Below, in pieces: positions 53,850 to 62,846 of a stretch of DNA of 64,000 nt. Positions within the stretch are counted from its first letter, which is position 1; each line of letters opens with the position of its first letter. The position numbers and the translations under genes are program-made. Below the pieces are notes generated by a model. It was not told the origin of the DNA, made no database searches, and was given only the letters and a program-made list of their open reading frames with translations. Origin of the DNA: Gemmatimonas phototrophica (lineage in GTDB: Bacteria; Gemmatimonadota; Gemmatimonadetes; Gemmatimonadales; Gemmatimonadaceae); the NCBI GenBank assembly GCA_945869195.1, contig CAMBNV010000005.1, positions 1-64,000 of the forward strand. Reading direction: 5' to 3'.

Positions 53850-54923
53850 ATGCTGAATCTGCTCGACCTGACCCCCACTGATGCCGAATTCGCTCTCCGT
53901 GAGTTCGCCGTGGCACACGGAGATGCCGCCTACCGGGGCAGCCAGGTTATGCCACACCTGTGGGCCAAGCCGGTCGGATCGTTCGGCGAAATGACAGACC
54001 TCCCGGCCGCGTTCCGTGAGCTGCTCGCCGCGCACTTCACCCTCCCTCGGCTCGCGCTCGAGACCGAACAGCAGTCGACAGACGGCACCAGGAAGTTCCT
54101 GTTCCGTATGCACGACGGGCAGGCGATAGAGACGGTGGCGATCCCCGACGGCGAGCGGATGACGTTCTGCATCTCGTCACAGGCGGGGTGCGCGCTCCAG
54201 TGCTCGTTCTGCGCCACCGGCGCCATGGGCTTCGCGCGCAACCTCGCGGTCCACGAGATCGCAGGACAGGTGCGCGAACTCGCGTTGCTCAACCCGCCGA
54301 TACGCGCGACGAATATTGTGTTTATGGGCATGGGTGAGCCCATGATGAACTGGAAGGCGGTCACCGACGTCCTGACCGTCCTCAACGATCCGAAGGGTTG
54401 TGGTATTGGCGCCAGGCACATCACCGTCTCGACCGTGGGCATCCTCCCGGGCATCGTCGCACTCGGCGAGCGAAAAGAGCAGTTTCGTCTCGCACTGTCG
54501 ATCCACGCCCCGAGTGACGACCTGCGACAGAAGCTCATGCCCGTCAACACGAAGTACCCGCTCGCCGACGTCATCGATGCGGCCGCGGAGTTCGCCCGCA
54601 GGGTCACCTTCGAATACGTGATGCTCGGGGGCGTGAATGACCAAGCGCACCATGCGGATCAGCTCGCCGCGCTGGCACGGCGCTGCAAAGCGTTCGTGAA
54701 CCTGATCCCGTTGCATCCGGGCGGGGCGCTGGGCTTCACGCCGACGTCGCCCGAGGCGATCGCCAAGTTCGCCAGGAAAATCCGCAACAGCGGCGTCGAA
54801 GTGGCGATCCGAAAGAGCCGCGGCATCGACATAGCTGCCGCCTGCGGACAACTACGGGTCGAACGGCAGCGCCGGCGGCCGCCAGCGAGCCCCGAGCACG
54901 ACCGTGAGGTCGACGTAGCGTAA
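53850..54923 (+). CDS. rlmN: 23S rRNA (adenine-2503-C2) methyltransferase RlmN
   Basis: A 357-aa radical SAM enzyme: the C-x3-C-x2-C cluster is in SSQAGCALQCSFCATGAMG, with later blocks VFMGMGEPMMNWKAV, STVGILPGI and SIHAPSDDLRQKLMP. Catalysis also needs the conserved C-terminal cysteine, seen in DIAAACGQL. It methylates A2503 in 23S rRNA and A37 of some tRNAs. The 3' end overlaps the convergent LytR_C gene by 72 bp, so the last ~20 residues, which are basic and unconserved, are shared DNA. Confidence 0.96.
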   Translation: MLNLLDLTPTDAEFALREFAVAHGDAAYRGSQVMPHLWAKPVGSFGEMTDLPAAFRELLAAHFTLPRLALETEQQSTDGTRKFLFRMHDGQAIETVAIPDGERMTFCISSQAGCALQCSFCATGAMGFARNLAVHEIAGQVRELALLNPPIRATNIVFMGMGEPMMNWKAVTDVLTVLNDPKGCGIGARHITVSTVGILPGIVALGERKEQFRLALSIHAPSDDLRQKLMPVNTKYPLADVIDAAAEFARRVTFEYVMLGGVNDQAHHADQLAALARRCKAFVNLIPLHPGGALGFTPTSPEAIAKFARKIRNSGVEVAIRKSRGIDIAAACGQLRVERQRRRPPASPEHDREVDVA

Positions 54924-55289
54924 CGAATCGGGGCGCACTTCGATCCGCGCCCCACCGAGTGCCTTGACTGCCAGCGCGCCCCACTCCATGCGACCCGTCC
55001 GCACGAGCACAATCGAGCTATCGACCTTCGCGTCCCAGTTGCCGGTGCCGACCACGTCGAAACCCGCATCCCGCATCGCCGTGGTGCCGCGACGCGCGAG
55101 CCCACGCACCCCGGTCCCGTTGAACACCTCAACGCGAATGCGCGTGGTATCGGCTACGACGCGCGCGATGGCATTCCTCGCGCCCCCGTCCCGTGGACTC
55201 GCGTCGCCCGAGTGGCGCCGCCCCCACCCGTACCATCCGAGCCCGACCAACACGAGCGCGGCCAGGATCCAGCGCCCAGGTTTTATCAC
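54852..55289 (-). CDS. LytR C-terminal-domain protein
   Basis: A 145-aa protein with an N-terminal membrane anchor (WILAALVLVGLGWYGW) and a LytR_C-like domain (RIRVEVFNGTGVRGLARRGT, TVVLGARW near the end). The GTG at 55,289 overlaps the upstream stop (GTGA). In other bacteria this domain follows LytR-CpsA-Psr phosphotransferases; here it stands alone. Its 3' end overlaps rlmN on the opposite strand. Confidence 0.78.
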   Translation of the reverse strand: MIKPGRWILAALVLVGLGWYGWGRRHSGDASPRDGGARNAIARVVADTTRIRVEVFNGTGVRGLARRGTTAMRDAGFDVVGTGNWDAKVDSSIVLVRTGRMEWGALAVKALGGARIEVRPDSLRYVDLTVVLGARWRPPALPFDP

Positions 55290-55828
55290 CGAATGGAGTT
55301 CCAGAGTCCGACGGCCTCGGGGAAGAGCGCCTTCCCTTCTCGAAGCGTCCACTCGAGGCGCATCCGCACGACCTGACGGAAAACGCCGTCGAAGTCATGC
55401 GGCAGATGCTCGGCGAGGAACATGCGATCGCCGCGCATGAAGTTGCGACCTGGCTCGAGAAAATCTGCCATGTACAGCGCACGCCCGGCCCGGTCCCAGC
55501 CCGCGGAACCCATCGTATGCCACCGCACCCCGTTGAGCACACTCGAGCGCGTTTCGCCGATCGACGAGAGGAGGGCCGCGGCCGCCGGACCATGCAGCAC
55601 CTCGAGCGGCAGGTCGTGCCCCGCACCGAGGCGGCGCAGCTCGTCCTCCGGTGCATCACGGAGCGCGTCGTGGAACCGACCGACGTCGTGCCAGACCTGC
55701 GACTCGTCGCTGTCAAGGTTGAGCCGCACCGCCCAGCTGTCTAGGAGGCTCGTGACGCGGACGATATGCGCGAGGCGCTTCGCGCTCACCTGGGCCCAGC
55801 TGGGCATGTCGAGCAGCGGCTCTCTCAT
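55286..55828 (-). CDS. YqeK-like HD-domain hydrolase
   Basis: A 180-aa HD-superfamily protein. Metal ligands are suggested by HIVRVTSLL, WHDVGRFHDAL (HD pair), LHGPAAAALL, VRWHTMGSAG and YMADFLEPGR, the same order as in bis(5'-nucleosyl)-tetraphosphatase YqeK. It probably hydrolyses Ap4A-type nucleotides. Followed by the LytR_C gene with a GTGA overlap, an arrangement often seen around yqeK and the rsfS region. Confidence 0.85.
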   Translation of the reverse strand: MREPLLDMPSWAQVSAKRLAHIVRVTSLLDSWAVRLNLDSDESQVWHDVGRFHDALRDAPEDELRRLGAGHDLPLEVLHGPAAAALLSSIGETRSSVLNGVRWHTMGSAGWDRAGRALYMADFLEPGRNFMRGDRMFLAEHLPHDFDGVFRQVVRMRLEWTLREGKALFPEAVGLWNSIR

Positions 55829-55874
55829 CTGGCGTGTGGGTTACGCAGCGAAGGCTCGGCGACTGCAGTCGCCA

Positions 55875-56657
55875 TCAACTGGCCAAGGAATCCAGCGCGG
55901 CACGCAACTCCCGCACCAGCACGAGCGCGTCGTCGACGCTGGAGTCGGCAGCCTTCACGAGCGCACTCCCTACCACGATACCATCGGCCATCGCGCCGAT
56001 TTCTCTTGCCTGCCCGGCATCTGAAATCCCGAAGCCTACGCAGATGGGCAGAGCGCAGACCGAGCGCAACTCCGCCAGGCTGCGCGGCAGATCCGCGGCG
56101 ATCTGGGACTGCATCCCAGTCACGCCAAGTCGCGAAATGAGATAGACGAAGCCGCTGCCATGCTTGGCGATCTCTGCCATCCGCGCCAGCGGCGTGGTCG
56201 GCGCCACAAGCCGAACGAACTCCAACGGGCCACCGCCGAGCCACGCCTCGCGCTCGGGGTCCATGCCGACCGGCAGGTCGGTGACGAGCACGCCCTGCAC
56301 GCCAGCGTCTGCAGCGCGTGCGAGTACCTGTTGGCCGGCCGCCAAGAGCGGATTCAGGTAGCTAAACAGCACGACCGGTACGCTCGGGCGGACCTCGGAC
56401 ACGAGCGCGAGGGCGCCATCGAGCGTCATCCCCTGCTCCAGTGCGCGCTGCGAGCTCGCCTGAATCACCGGTCCGTCCGCGAGCGGGTCGGAGAACGGCA
56501 CCCCGAGCTCGATGACGTCGGCACCGGCCGCTGGGAGTTCGCGGAGCAGTCGCAGTGAGGCGGCAGGGTCCGGGTGCCCCGCCGTGACATAGCAGACGAG
56601 CGCGCGGCGCCCCAGGGCGCGGCACTCCACCAGATGGTCGGTCAACGCGCGTGTCAT
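55875..56657 (-). CDS. trpA: Tryptophan synthase alpha subunit
   Basis: A 260-aa TIM barrel. VIELGVPFSDPLADGPVIQA contains the catalytic glutamate and aspartate; FVYLISRLGVTGMQS is the loop that closes over indole-glycerol phosphate. It cleaves indole-3-glycerol phosphate and channels indole to TrpB. Overlaps trpB by 1 bp at the end of a trpC-F-B-A run. Confidence 0.96.
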   Translation of the reverse strand: MTRALTDHLVECRALGRRALVCYVTAGHPDPAASLRLLRELPAAGADVIELGVPFSDPLADGPVIQASSQRALEQGMTLDGALALVSEVRPSVPVVLFSYLNPLLAAGQQVLARAADAGVQGVLVTDLPVGMDPEREAWLGGGPLEFVRLVAPTTPLARMAEIAKHGSGFVYLISRLGVTGMQSQIAADLPRSLAELRSVCALPICVGFGISDAGQAREIGAMADGIVVGSALVKAADSSVDDALVLVRELRAALDSLAS

Positions 56658-57856
56658 CAGGTATCGCCTGCGGCACGAGCGGCGATTAGATCAGCCACCT
56701 GGGAGACATCTTTGTCCCCACGGCCGCTCACGCAGAGCAGCACGGCATCGTCGCGGGACCAGCGTCCGCGCGCTCCCGCGATCCACGCCACCGCATGCGA
56801 CGTCTCGAGCGCGGGGATAATTCCCTCCAGTCGGCTCAACAACTCGAATCCGGCGAGCGCGGCCTCATCCGTAACCGACACGTAGGTCGCTCGACCGGAG
56901 TCCCTGAGGAAGGCGTGTTCGGGTCCGACTCCCGGGTAGTCGAGGCCCGCGGAGATCGAGTGCGCGGGATGGATCTGCCCGTGGGCATCCTGCAAGAGAT
57001 AGCTGAGGAATCCGTGCAACACACCGGGGACTCCCTTCGTCAGCGACGCCGCATGACGCCCGGATTCGACTCCCTCTCCGGCGGCTTCGACGCCAATCAG
57101 CTCGACTGCCTGGTCGTCAACGAACGCGTGGAAGATTCCCATCGCGTTGGATCCACCGCCGACACAGGCGACCACCGACGTCGGCAGGCGGCCCGCGCGT
57201 GCGAGCATCTGTGCACGGGCCTCGCGTCCGATGATAGCCTGAAAGTCTCGCACCATGCGCGGAAACGGCGCAGGTCCCACGACCGATCCAATGATGTAGT
57301 GCGAGTGCGTGGAGGTCCCTACCCAGTCGCGGATGGCCTCGCTCGTCGCGTCTTTGAGCGTGCGGGTACCCGACGTCACCGGCACGACGGTCGTACCCAT
57401 GAGCTGCATGCGGAAGACGTTCAGCTGCTGCCGCCGCATGTCCTCCTCGCCCATATAGACGACGCACTCGAGGCCGAGACGGGCGCACGCCGTCGCCGTC
57501 GCCACGCCGTGCTGACCCGCCCCCGTCTCGGCAATGATGCGGCGCTTCCCCATCCGCTTCCCGAGCAACGCCTGCGCGTACGAGTTGTTGATCTTGTGCG
57601 CGCCAGTGTGATTGAGGTCCTCGCGCTTGAGCCACACGGTCACGCCCACCTCCTCGGAGAGCCGAGGGGCCTCAGTAAGCAGCGATGGCCGACCGACATA
57701 GTGTTGGAGCACCTGATCGAGTTCGGTGACGAACTCCGGATCGGCGAGCGCCTCGGCGAGCGCCACCTCGAGTGCTTCGAGTGCTGGCACCAGGGTCTCA
57801 GGGACATACCGCCCACCAAATGCGCCGAACCGATCAGAATCGCCCGCGGCCATCAA
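56657..57856 (-). CDS. trpB: Tryptophan synthase beta subunit
   Basis: A 399-aa PLP enzyme: [20 protein letters not shown] carries the PLP lysine, [15 protein letters not shown] the substrate-activating glutamate, and [13 protein letters not shown] the phosphate loop. It condenses indole with serine. Coupled to trpF by an ATGA overlap and to trpA. Confidence 0.97.
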   Translation of the reverse strand: MMAAGDSDRFGAFGGRYVPETLVPALEALEVALAEALADPEFVTELDQVLQHYVGRPSLLTEAPRLSEEVGVTVWLKREDLNHTGAHKINNSYAQALLGKRMGKRRIIAETGAGQHGVATATACARLGLECVVYMGEEDMRRQQLNVFRMQLMGTTVVPVTSGTRTLKDATSEAIRDWVGTSTHSHYIIGSVVGPAPFPRMVRDFQAIIGREARAQMLARAGRLPTSVVACVGGGSNAMGIFHAFVDDQAVELIGVEAAGEGVESGRHAASLTKGVPGVLHGFLSYLLQDAHGQIHPAHSISAGLDYPGVGPEHAFLRDSGRATYVSVTDEAALAGFELLSRLEGIIPALETSHAVAWIAGARGRWSRDDAVLLCVSGRGDKDVSQVADLIAARAAGDT

Positions 57857-58506
57857 TCCTCGCTGGAGCGCGTCGCAATGGCGAACGCCCGCATCAGTTC
57901 AGGGTCCTTGATCCCCGGCGCCGATTCGACGCCGGACGACACATCCACCACGCGCGGCGCAATCAGCCGCACCGCCTTCTGCACATTGAGCGGCCCTAAT
58001 CCGCCGGCAAGGACCACTGGGGATCGCTCTGCGGTCCGACGGACCGAGTCCGACGCGCCTGACCAGTCGAATGCCACGCCGGTACCGCCAGACCGACTCC
58101 CAACCGCCGTATCGAACACCACCGCGTCGACCGCCGACAACACCGCCTCGCTGAGCAGCTCTGGCATCGCGCCCATCACGCGGACCACCACCCAGATCTC
58201 GCCATTGAACCGCGCGCGCAAGAGGCGCACGCGCTCCGCCGTTCCCCCAGCATGCAATTGTAGCACATGGAGCTTCGTCTCGTCTGCGATCCGAATCATC
58301 TCGTCGATAGAGATATCACCGAACACTCCGACGCGGCGCACGGGTGCGTCAGCGAGACCGGAGAACATCGCCCTGGCACTCGGGGCGTCGATCCGTCGCG
58401 GACCACTGGCAAAGATCGCGCCGACGAAACCGGCGCCGAGTTCCGCGGCACACGCCGCGTCCGCGGCGCGCGTCAGCCCGCAAAACTTGATTTCAGGACC
58501 GACCAC
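57853..58506 (-). CDS. trpF: Phosphoribosylanthranilate isomerase
   Basis: A 217-aa enzyme starting near [18 protein letters not shown], the catalytic cysteine in KFCGLT and the catalytic aspartate in VFDTAVG. It performs the Amadori rearrangement of phosphoribosylanthranilate. Overlaps trpC by 14 bp. Confidence 0.95.
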   Translation of the reverse strand: MVGPEIKFCGLTRAADAACAAELGAGFVGAIFASGPRRIDAPSARAMFSGLADAPVRRVGVFGDISIDEMIRIADETKLHVLQLHAGGTAERVRLLRARFNGEIWVVVRVMGAMPELLSEAVLSAVDAVVFDTAVGSRSGGTGVAFDWSGASDSVRRTAERSPVVLAGGLGPLNVQKAVRLIAPRVVDVSSGVESAPGIKDPELMRAFAIATRSSED

Positions 58507-59329
58507 GGCGCCTCACCTCGCTGAGCGCGCGCACCGCGGCCGCGCCATCACCGGCCGCAGACAGGATAGACCCGACGAGAACCGCGTCCGCCCCCGCTTC
58601 GGCGGCCCGTTCGACCTCGAGTACTCCGCGCACGCCGCTCTCGTAGACCGCGACCCGGTCCGCGGGAATGCGTGCCAGCAGGCGCAGGCCGATGGCGTCG
58701 TCGATAACCAGCGTCTCGAGATCACGGTTGTTGACGCCGATTACGGCCTCTGGCACGGCCAGCGCCGTGATCAGCTCGCTCTCGCTTCGCACCTCCACGA
58801 GACACTCCAGTCCCAATGCGTAGGCTTCTGCCGCCAAAGAGTGGAGTCGTTCGGATGGCAGCGCCCGTGCGATGAGTAGCACCGCCGACGCGCCCACCGC
58901 ACGCGCCTCGAGCAGCTGGATCGTCGAGGAGATGAAGTCTTTGCGCAGGAGCGGAATCGCGACCGCAGCGCTGACCTCGGCAAGATCGTCGAGCGACCCA
59001 CCGAACCGCGTCGGCTCCGTCAGTACAGAAAGCGCCGCCGCTCCCCCCCGCGCATACTCGACGGCGCGAAGGTTTGCCTGGAGGCCGTCGTTGATCACTC
59101 CCTTGCTCGGGCTGCGTCGTTTGAGCTCGGCAATGACAGACACCGCTCCACCACGGAGGGCCGCAGCAAAGCCCGGCGGCGCCGGGGCCGCCTCCGCCCT
59201 CGCCCGTAGTACGGCGAGCGCTCCCGGCATCTCCGCGGTGAGGCGAGCCTGATCGGCCGACCTGCGCGTGAGTTCGCCGAGCGGCCCCACGGGCGGGACC
59301 CAGGCGGTCGCGTCTTGTGCTTCGGTCAA
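58493..59329 (-). CDS. trpC: Indole-3-glycerol phosphate synthase
   Basis: A 278-aa barrel: VIAELKRRSPSKG, ALSVLTEPTRFGGSLDDL, LLRKDFI and VIGVNNRDLETL are the substrate-binding and catalytic loops. The start is a TTG without a clear ribosome site. It is divergent from lexA with a 103-bp gap, so the promoters share that interval. Confidence 0.94.
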   Translation of the reverse strand: MTEAQDATAWVPPVGPLGELTRRSADQARLTAEMPGALAVLRARAEAAPAPPGFAAALRGGAVSVIAELKRRSPSKGVINDGLQANLRAVEYARGGAAALSVLTEPTRFGGSLDDLAEVSAAVAIPLLRKDFISSTIQLLEARAVGASAVLLIARALPSERLHSLAAEAYALGLECLVEVRSESELITALAVPEAVIGVNNRDLETLVIDDAIGLRLLARIPADRVAVYESGVRGVLEVERAAEAGADAVLVGSILSAAGDGAAAVRALSEVRRRGRS

Positions 59330-59432
59330 TGTTCGGATACCGTTACTTCGGGTACTGTTCGGGAGTCCACCCGGTGCCAGTCGGATTCGGCCGGCGCGCC
59401 TTCATTTTCAGACTATCTAGAGGAACACAGCG
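59330..59432. promoter_or_regulatory. Shared trpC/lexA promoter region with direct repeat
   Basis: Contains TGTTCGG twice (59,330-59,336 and 59,356-59,362, 26 bp apart) and related GGATACCG / GGGTACTG halves between them. Position upstream of lexA makes autorepression by LexA plausible, but the repeat is not a known SOS box and its reading as an operator is a guess. GAGGAA at about 59,420 is the lexA ribosome site. Confidence 0.35.
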
Positions 59433-60041
59433 ATGCCGCTCACGAAGCGCCAGCGACAGATCCTAGACTTCCTCACGAGCTCCTCGGGAGCGAATGGCTA
59501 CGCCCCCAGCTTCGAGGAGATCGCGGAGCAGTTTAACTATAACTCACTGGCCACGGTTCACGAGCACCTCTCCAATCTGGAGCGGAAGGGGTACATCAAG
59601 CGCACGTACAACGAGAGCCGCGCGATCGAGATCTTGCCCTCGGACATCTTCCCGCGATCGGTGGAGCTCCAGATTCTCGGCGCCGTCGCGGCGGGCATGC
59701 CAATCGAAGCGTTCGAAAGTCAGGAGACGATCGCGGTCCCGGACGACTTCCTACGCCGCGCTGGCAATCACTACGTCCTGCGAGTCCGCGGAAACTCGAT
59801 GATCGAGGACCAGATTTCGGATGGCGACTACGTGGTCGTCCATGATCGCCCAGCCGCCGACAACGGCGAGATGGTGATCGCCATGCTCGAGGACTCTGGG
59901 GCGACCGTGAAGCGCTACTACCGCGAGCGCGACGGACGGATCCGCCTGCAGCCAGCCAACGAGTCGATGGCCCCGATCTATGTCCACGAGGACCAGGTCC
60001 GCGTCCAGGGCATCGTCGTCGGAGTGATGCGCCGCTACTAG
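59433..60041 (+). CDS. lexA: LexA SOS repressor
   Basis: A 202-aa repressor. The N-terminal winged helix-turn-helix reads TKRQRQILDFLTSSSGANGY with ATVHEHLSNLERKGYI as recognition region. The self-cleavage site is A87-G88 in AVAAGMP, with catalytic S122 (GNSM) and K160 (ATVKRYY). RecA-ssDNA triggers cleavage and induces the SOS genes. It lies inside the trp cluster, divergent from trpC and convergent with trpD (4 bp apart), and could regulate the 15-kb integrase in trans. Confidence 0.97.
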   Translation: MPLTKRQRQILDFLTSSSGANGYAPSFEEIAEQFNYNSLATVHEHLSNLERKGYIKRTYNESRAIEILPSDIFPRSVELQILGAVAAGMPIEAFESQETIAVPDDFLRRAGNHYVLRVRGNSMIEDQISDGDYVVVHDRPAADNGEMVIAMLEDSGATVKRYYRERDGRIRLQPANESMAPIYVHEDQVRVQGIVVGVMRRY

Positions 60042-60045
60042 GCTG

Positions 60046-61080
60046 TCATCGATAGGCGGCGGACGCGCCCCGAAGCCGTCCCAGCGCGTCCCAGCCCTTC
60101 CCCGCCTTCAGCGCCGCGCGAATTTCGTTGACGGCGACCGTCAGCGTGGTCGCACGTCCCGAGACGTAGTATGCCGCCGCCGCGTTCAGCACCACCGCTG
60201 CCTCTGCACCTCGCGGACCTTTTCCAAGCAACACGCGCTCGATGATGCTGGCGTTTTCTGCGGGTACACCGCCCGCGAGATCGGCCGCGTCGATATCGCT
60301 GCACCCGAGTGCACCGGGATCGATCACCCAACGTGTCATTTCGCTGCCGCGCAGCTCAACCACTGTGGTCGGCCCAATCGGCGACACCTCATCCATCCCC
60401 TCCACTCCGTGAACGACGAGGGAATGCGCGGTCCCAAGCTGGGAAAGTGCTCCCGCGATCAGATCTACGCGTAGGGGGTCGGCGACCCCAATGACCTGTC
60501 GCCCAGCCCCGGCCGGATTCGCAAGGGGACCAACGAGATTCATGACCGTCTGGATCGCCAGTTCGCGGCGAACCGGGCCGATATGACGCATCGCGGGGTG
60601 CATCGCTGGAGCGAACATAAAGACGATGCCAGCATCGTCCAATACGCGGGCCATCCGGTGGACCGGGATGTCAATCGACACACCGAGCGCCTCAAGCACG
60701 TCGGCGCTGCCGGACTTCGACGTGAACGAACGGTTGCCATGCTTTGCAATCCGCACACCGGCGCCCGCGGCGAGTAGCGCGGCCGCGGTCGAAATGTTAA
60801 ACGTGCTCAGCGCACCTCCGCCCGTGCCGCACGTATCGACGAGTCCGGTCGGATCGGGCACGTCGAGCCTGGTCATGGCTTCGCGCAGCGCACGGGCCGC
60901 ACCGGCGACCTCGCTGGCGGTCTCCCCGCGGACGCGAAGGCCCATGAGCAGCGCAGCCATCTGCGCCGGGGTGCCCTCGCCAGCCATCACGGACCGAAAC
61001 ACCACCGCGGCCGCGTCGCTGTCGAGTCGTTCGCCGGCAGCCAGCTTGCGGAGCGCGAGCTGCAGGATACTAGCGCTCAC
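60046..61080 (-). CDS. trpD: Anthranilate phosphoribosyltransferase
   Basis: A 344-aa enzyme from the GTG at 61,080: GLVDTCGTGGGALSTFNIST (PRPP-binding), KHGNRSFTSKSGSADVLEAL and FMFAPAMHPAMRHI. It transfers phosphoribosyl to anthranilate. It is separated from trpC-F-B-A by lexA and reads in the same direction. trpE and trpG are absent from the window. Confidence 0.95.
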   Translation of the reverse strand: MSASILQLALRKLAAGERLDSDAAAVVFRSVMAGEGTPAQMAALLMGLRVRGETASEVAGAARALREAMTRLDVPDPTGLVDTCGTGGGALSTFNISTAAALLAAGAGVRIAKHGNRSFTSKSGSADVLEALGVSIDIPVHRMARVLDDAGIVFMFAPAMHPAMRHIGPVRRELAIQTVMNLVGPLANPAGAGRQVIGVADPLRVDLIAGALSQLGTAHSLVVHGVEGMDEVSPIGPTTVVELRGSEMTRWVIDPGALGCSDIDAADLAGGVPAENASIIERVLLGKGPRGAEAAVVLNAAAAYYVSGRATTLTVAVNEIRAALKAGKGWDALGRLRGASAAYR

Positions 61081-61180
61081 AAACCTGACCGTGGAGCAGC
61101 TCGACAGGCAACTCGTCGGTGACATCGGCGAAGATGCGACCGAGCGTCTGCGCCCACGAAAAATGCAGTTTGGCGGTCAT
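61070..61180 (-). CDS. Possible 36-aa protein upstream of trpD
   Basis: An ATG frame MTAKLHFSWAQTLGRIFADV runs 36 codons and ends (TAG at 61,072-61,070) just inside the trpD start, overlapping it by 11 bp. The overlap suggests translational coupling. It has one tryptophan only, so it is not a typical trp attenuator leader. No ribosome site or family recognised. Confidence 0.35.
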   Translation of the reverse strand: MTAKLHFSWAQTLGRIFADVTDELPVELLHGQVCER

Positions 61181-61277
61181 GAGGGGTGAAAGCTCGCTCG
61201 CGGCCCTATGTCAGTCAATGAACCCGCGCCGTGATCCGTTCCTTGAACTCACCCTGTGCGCACGATAGTTTCTATTG

Positions 61278-62063
61278 ATGGCGGAGCGCACTCTCCAGCT
61301 GGTCCTGCAGTACGACGGCACTGAGTTCGCCGGCTGGCAGGTCCAACCCGGTCGGCGCACCGTGCAGGGGGTACTCGAGAGTACGATGGCGTCGTTCGCA
61401 AGCTCTCCGGTGCGCGTGGCTGGAGCCGGCCGCACCGACGCCGGGGTGCACGCCCGCGGGCAGGTCGCGAGCGTCACGGTACCCGAACACTGGACGGCCG
61501 AGAAGTTACGGCGCGTGCTCAACGAGAAACTCCCCCATGATCTGTGGGTCTCGGCGGCATTCGAGATGCATCCGCGGTTCCACGCGCGATTCAGCGCAAC
61601 CGCCCGTCGCTACAGTTACACGGTGGGGCTCGACGAGGGCGCTGCCGCTCCGTTTCGGCGTCGGTGGATGCTCCACTGGACCCGGCCCCTTGACCGTGCG
61701 GTGCTGGACTGGTGTGCGCTGCAGTTAATGGGGACGCATACGTTTCGTGGCTTCGCCGTCCGCGGCACAGCGCCGGCCGACGACAATCATCGGTGCGAGG
61801 TCCGTCTCGCCCGGTGGCGCACAGCAACCGCTGGCTTGGGAGATGAGTTGGTGTTCGAGGTATCGGCTAACCGTTTTCTCCATCATATGGTGCGGTTCTT
61901 GGTCGGCACGATGCTTGAGGCAGCGAGCGACAGGCGACCGAAAGAGGACTTACTCTCGCTGCTCGAGGCCGATCGGAATGACGAGGTATCACCCCCAGCG
62001 CCGGCGGTGGGGCTCTGCTTGGAGGAGGTCACCTATCCCGCCGACCTGTACCTGACGCCCTGA
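61278..62063 (+). CDS. truA: tRNA pseudouridine(38-40) synthase TruA
   Basis: A 261-aa enzyme from the ATG at 61,278 (a TTG one codon earlier is in frame). VLQYDGTEFAGWQVQPGRRT and the catalytic aspartate in AGAGRTDAGVHARGQV are conserved, as are the downstream FRGFAVRGT and HHMVRFLVG. It modifies U38-U40 in tRNA anticodon arms. Stop and start overlap (TGATG) with the transaldolase-like gene. Confidence 0.96.
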   Translation: MAERTLQLVLQYDGTEFAGWQVQPGRRTVQGVLESTMASFASSPVRVAGAGRTDAGVHARGQVASVTVPEHWTAEKLRRVLNEKLPHDLWVSAAFEMHPRFHARFSATARRYSYTVGLDEGAAAPFRRRWMLHWTRPLDRAVLDWCALQLMGTHTFRGFAVRGTAPADDNHRCEVRLARWRTATAGLGDELVFEVSANRFLHHMVRFLVGTMLEAASDRRPKEDLLSLLEADRNDEVSPPAPAVGLCLEEVTYPADLYLTP

Positions 62064-62728
62064 TGCGCATTTACCTCGCCACCGTCGCCGCGAACGAGAT
62101 CCGCTGGGCCTCTGCCGCCGGGCTGATCGACGGCGTCGTCGCGACACCGTCGATCCTCGCCACGGAGTTACCCCACGCGGACCCACGCGAGGTGCTCGCC
62201 GAGCTCGCCGAGCGTACGTCGCTTCCGATTTTCGCGAGCGTGCCCTCCGTGGACGCCACCGATATCGCACGCCTGGGCAAGACACTTTCGCGGGTTGCCG
62301 AACAGGTCATCGTGGCCGTCCCTTGCGTGGAGGACGCACTCCCGGCGATCCGGCGCCTCTCCAGCGACGGCGTACGCGTCGCCGCGACCCTTGTGCACTC
62401 GGTGGCGCAGGGCCTGCTGGCTGCCAAGGCCGGCGCGGCGCACGTCGTCGTACCCGTAGACGCGCTCGAGGCCGTTGGTCATGCGGCCGACGCGGTCATC
62501 CGCGGACTCCGCGACCTGCTCGACCGATCTGCGTACGAGTGCGACGTGGTCGCGGCAGGAGCGCCGAGCGCGGCTCGGTTCGCTGAACTCGCGGCCGCGG
62601 GCGCCGACGCCGCAGTCGTCACCCCTGCGGCCTTGCGCGCCTTCCTGCAGCATCCGCTCACTGATCGAGGACTCGACCGATTCCTCGGCGACATCACTCG
62701 GCGCGCGAAACCGCGCCGCACCAAGTGA
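62063..62728 (+). CDS. Transaldolase/FSA-like protein with lost catalytic residues
   Basis: A 221-aa TIM-barrel protein of the fructose-6-phosphate aldolase/transaldolase type by layout (LIDGVVATPSILATELPHAD, HSVAQGLLAAKAGAAHVVV). Compared with E. coli FSA, the Schiff-base lysine K85 is alanine (VIVAVP), Asp6 is alanine (YLATV), and Asn28 is missing (VATPS). It is unlikely to be an active aldolase of this mechanism; it may have a new role or be regulatory. Coupled to truA by a one-base overlap. Confidence 0.8.
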   Translation: MRIYLATVAANEIRWASAAGLIDGVVATPSILATELPHADPREVLAELAERTSLPIFASVPSVDATDIARLGKTLSRVAEQVIVAVPCVEDALPAIRRLSSDGVRVAATLVHSVAQGLLAAKAGAAHVVVPVDALEAVGHAADAVIRGLRDLLDRSAYECDVVAAGAPSAARFAELAAAGADAAVVTPAALRAFLQHPLTDRGLDRFLGDITRRAKPRRTK

Positions 62729-62846
62729 AGACTCACCGAGCGCGCTCGCGTCGTCGGGTTGCCGTCGCGCACGACAGCGACCGCAGTCCCCACCGACTGT
62801 TTATCGAGCGGACTCGCACCGTCTCTTTCACTGAGCTCCGCCTCTC

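Noticed and set aside
56795-58879. A 694-codon plus-strand frame opposite trpB/trpF/trpC
   Set aside because: Shadow frame; the trp genes on the other strand are unmistakable.
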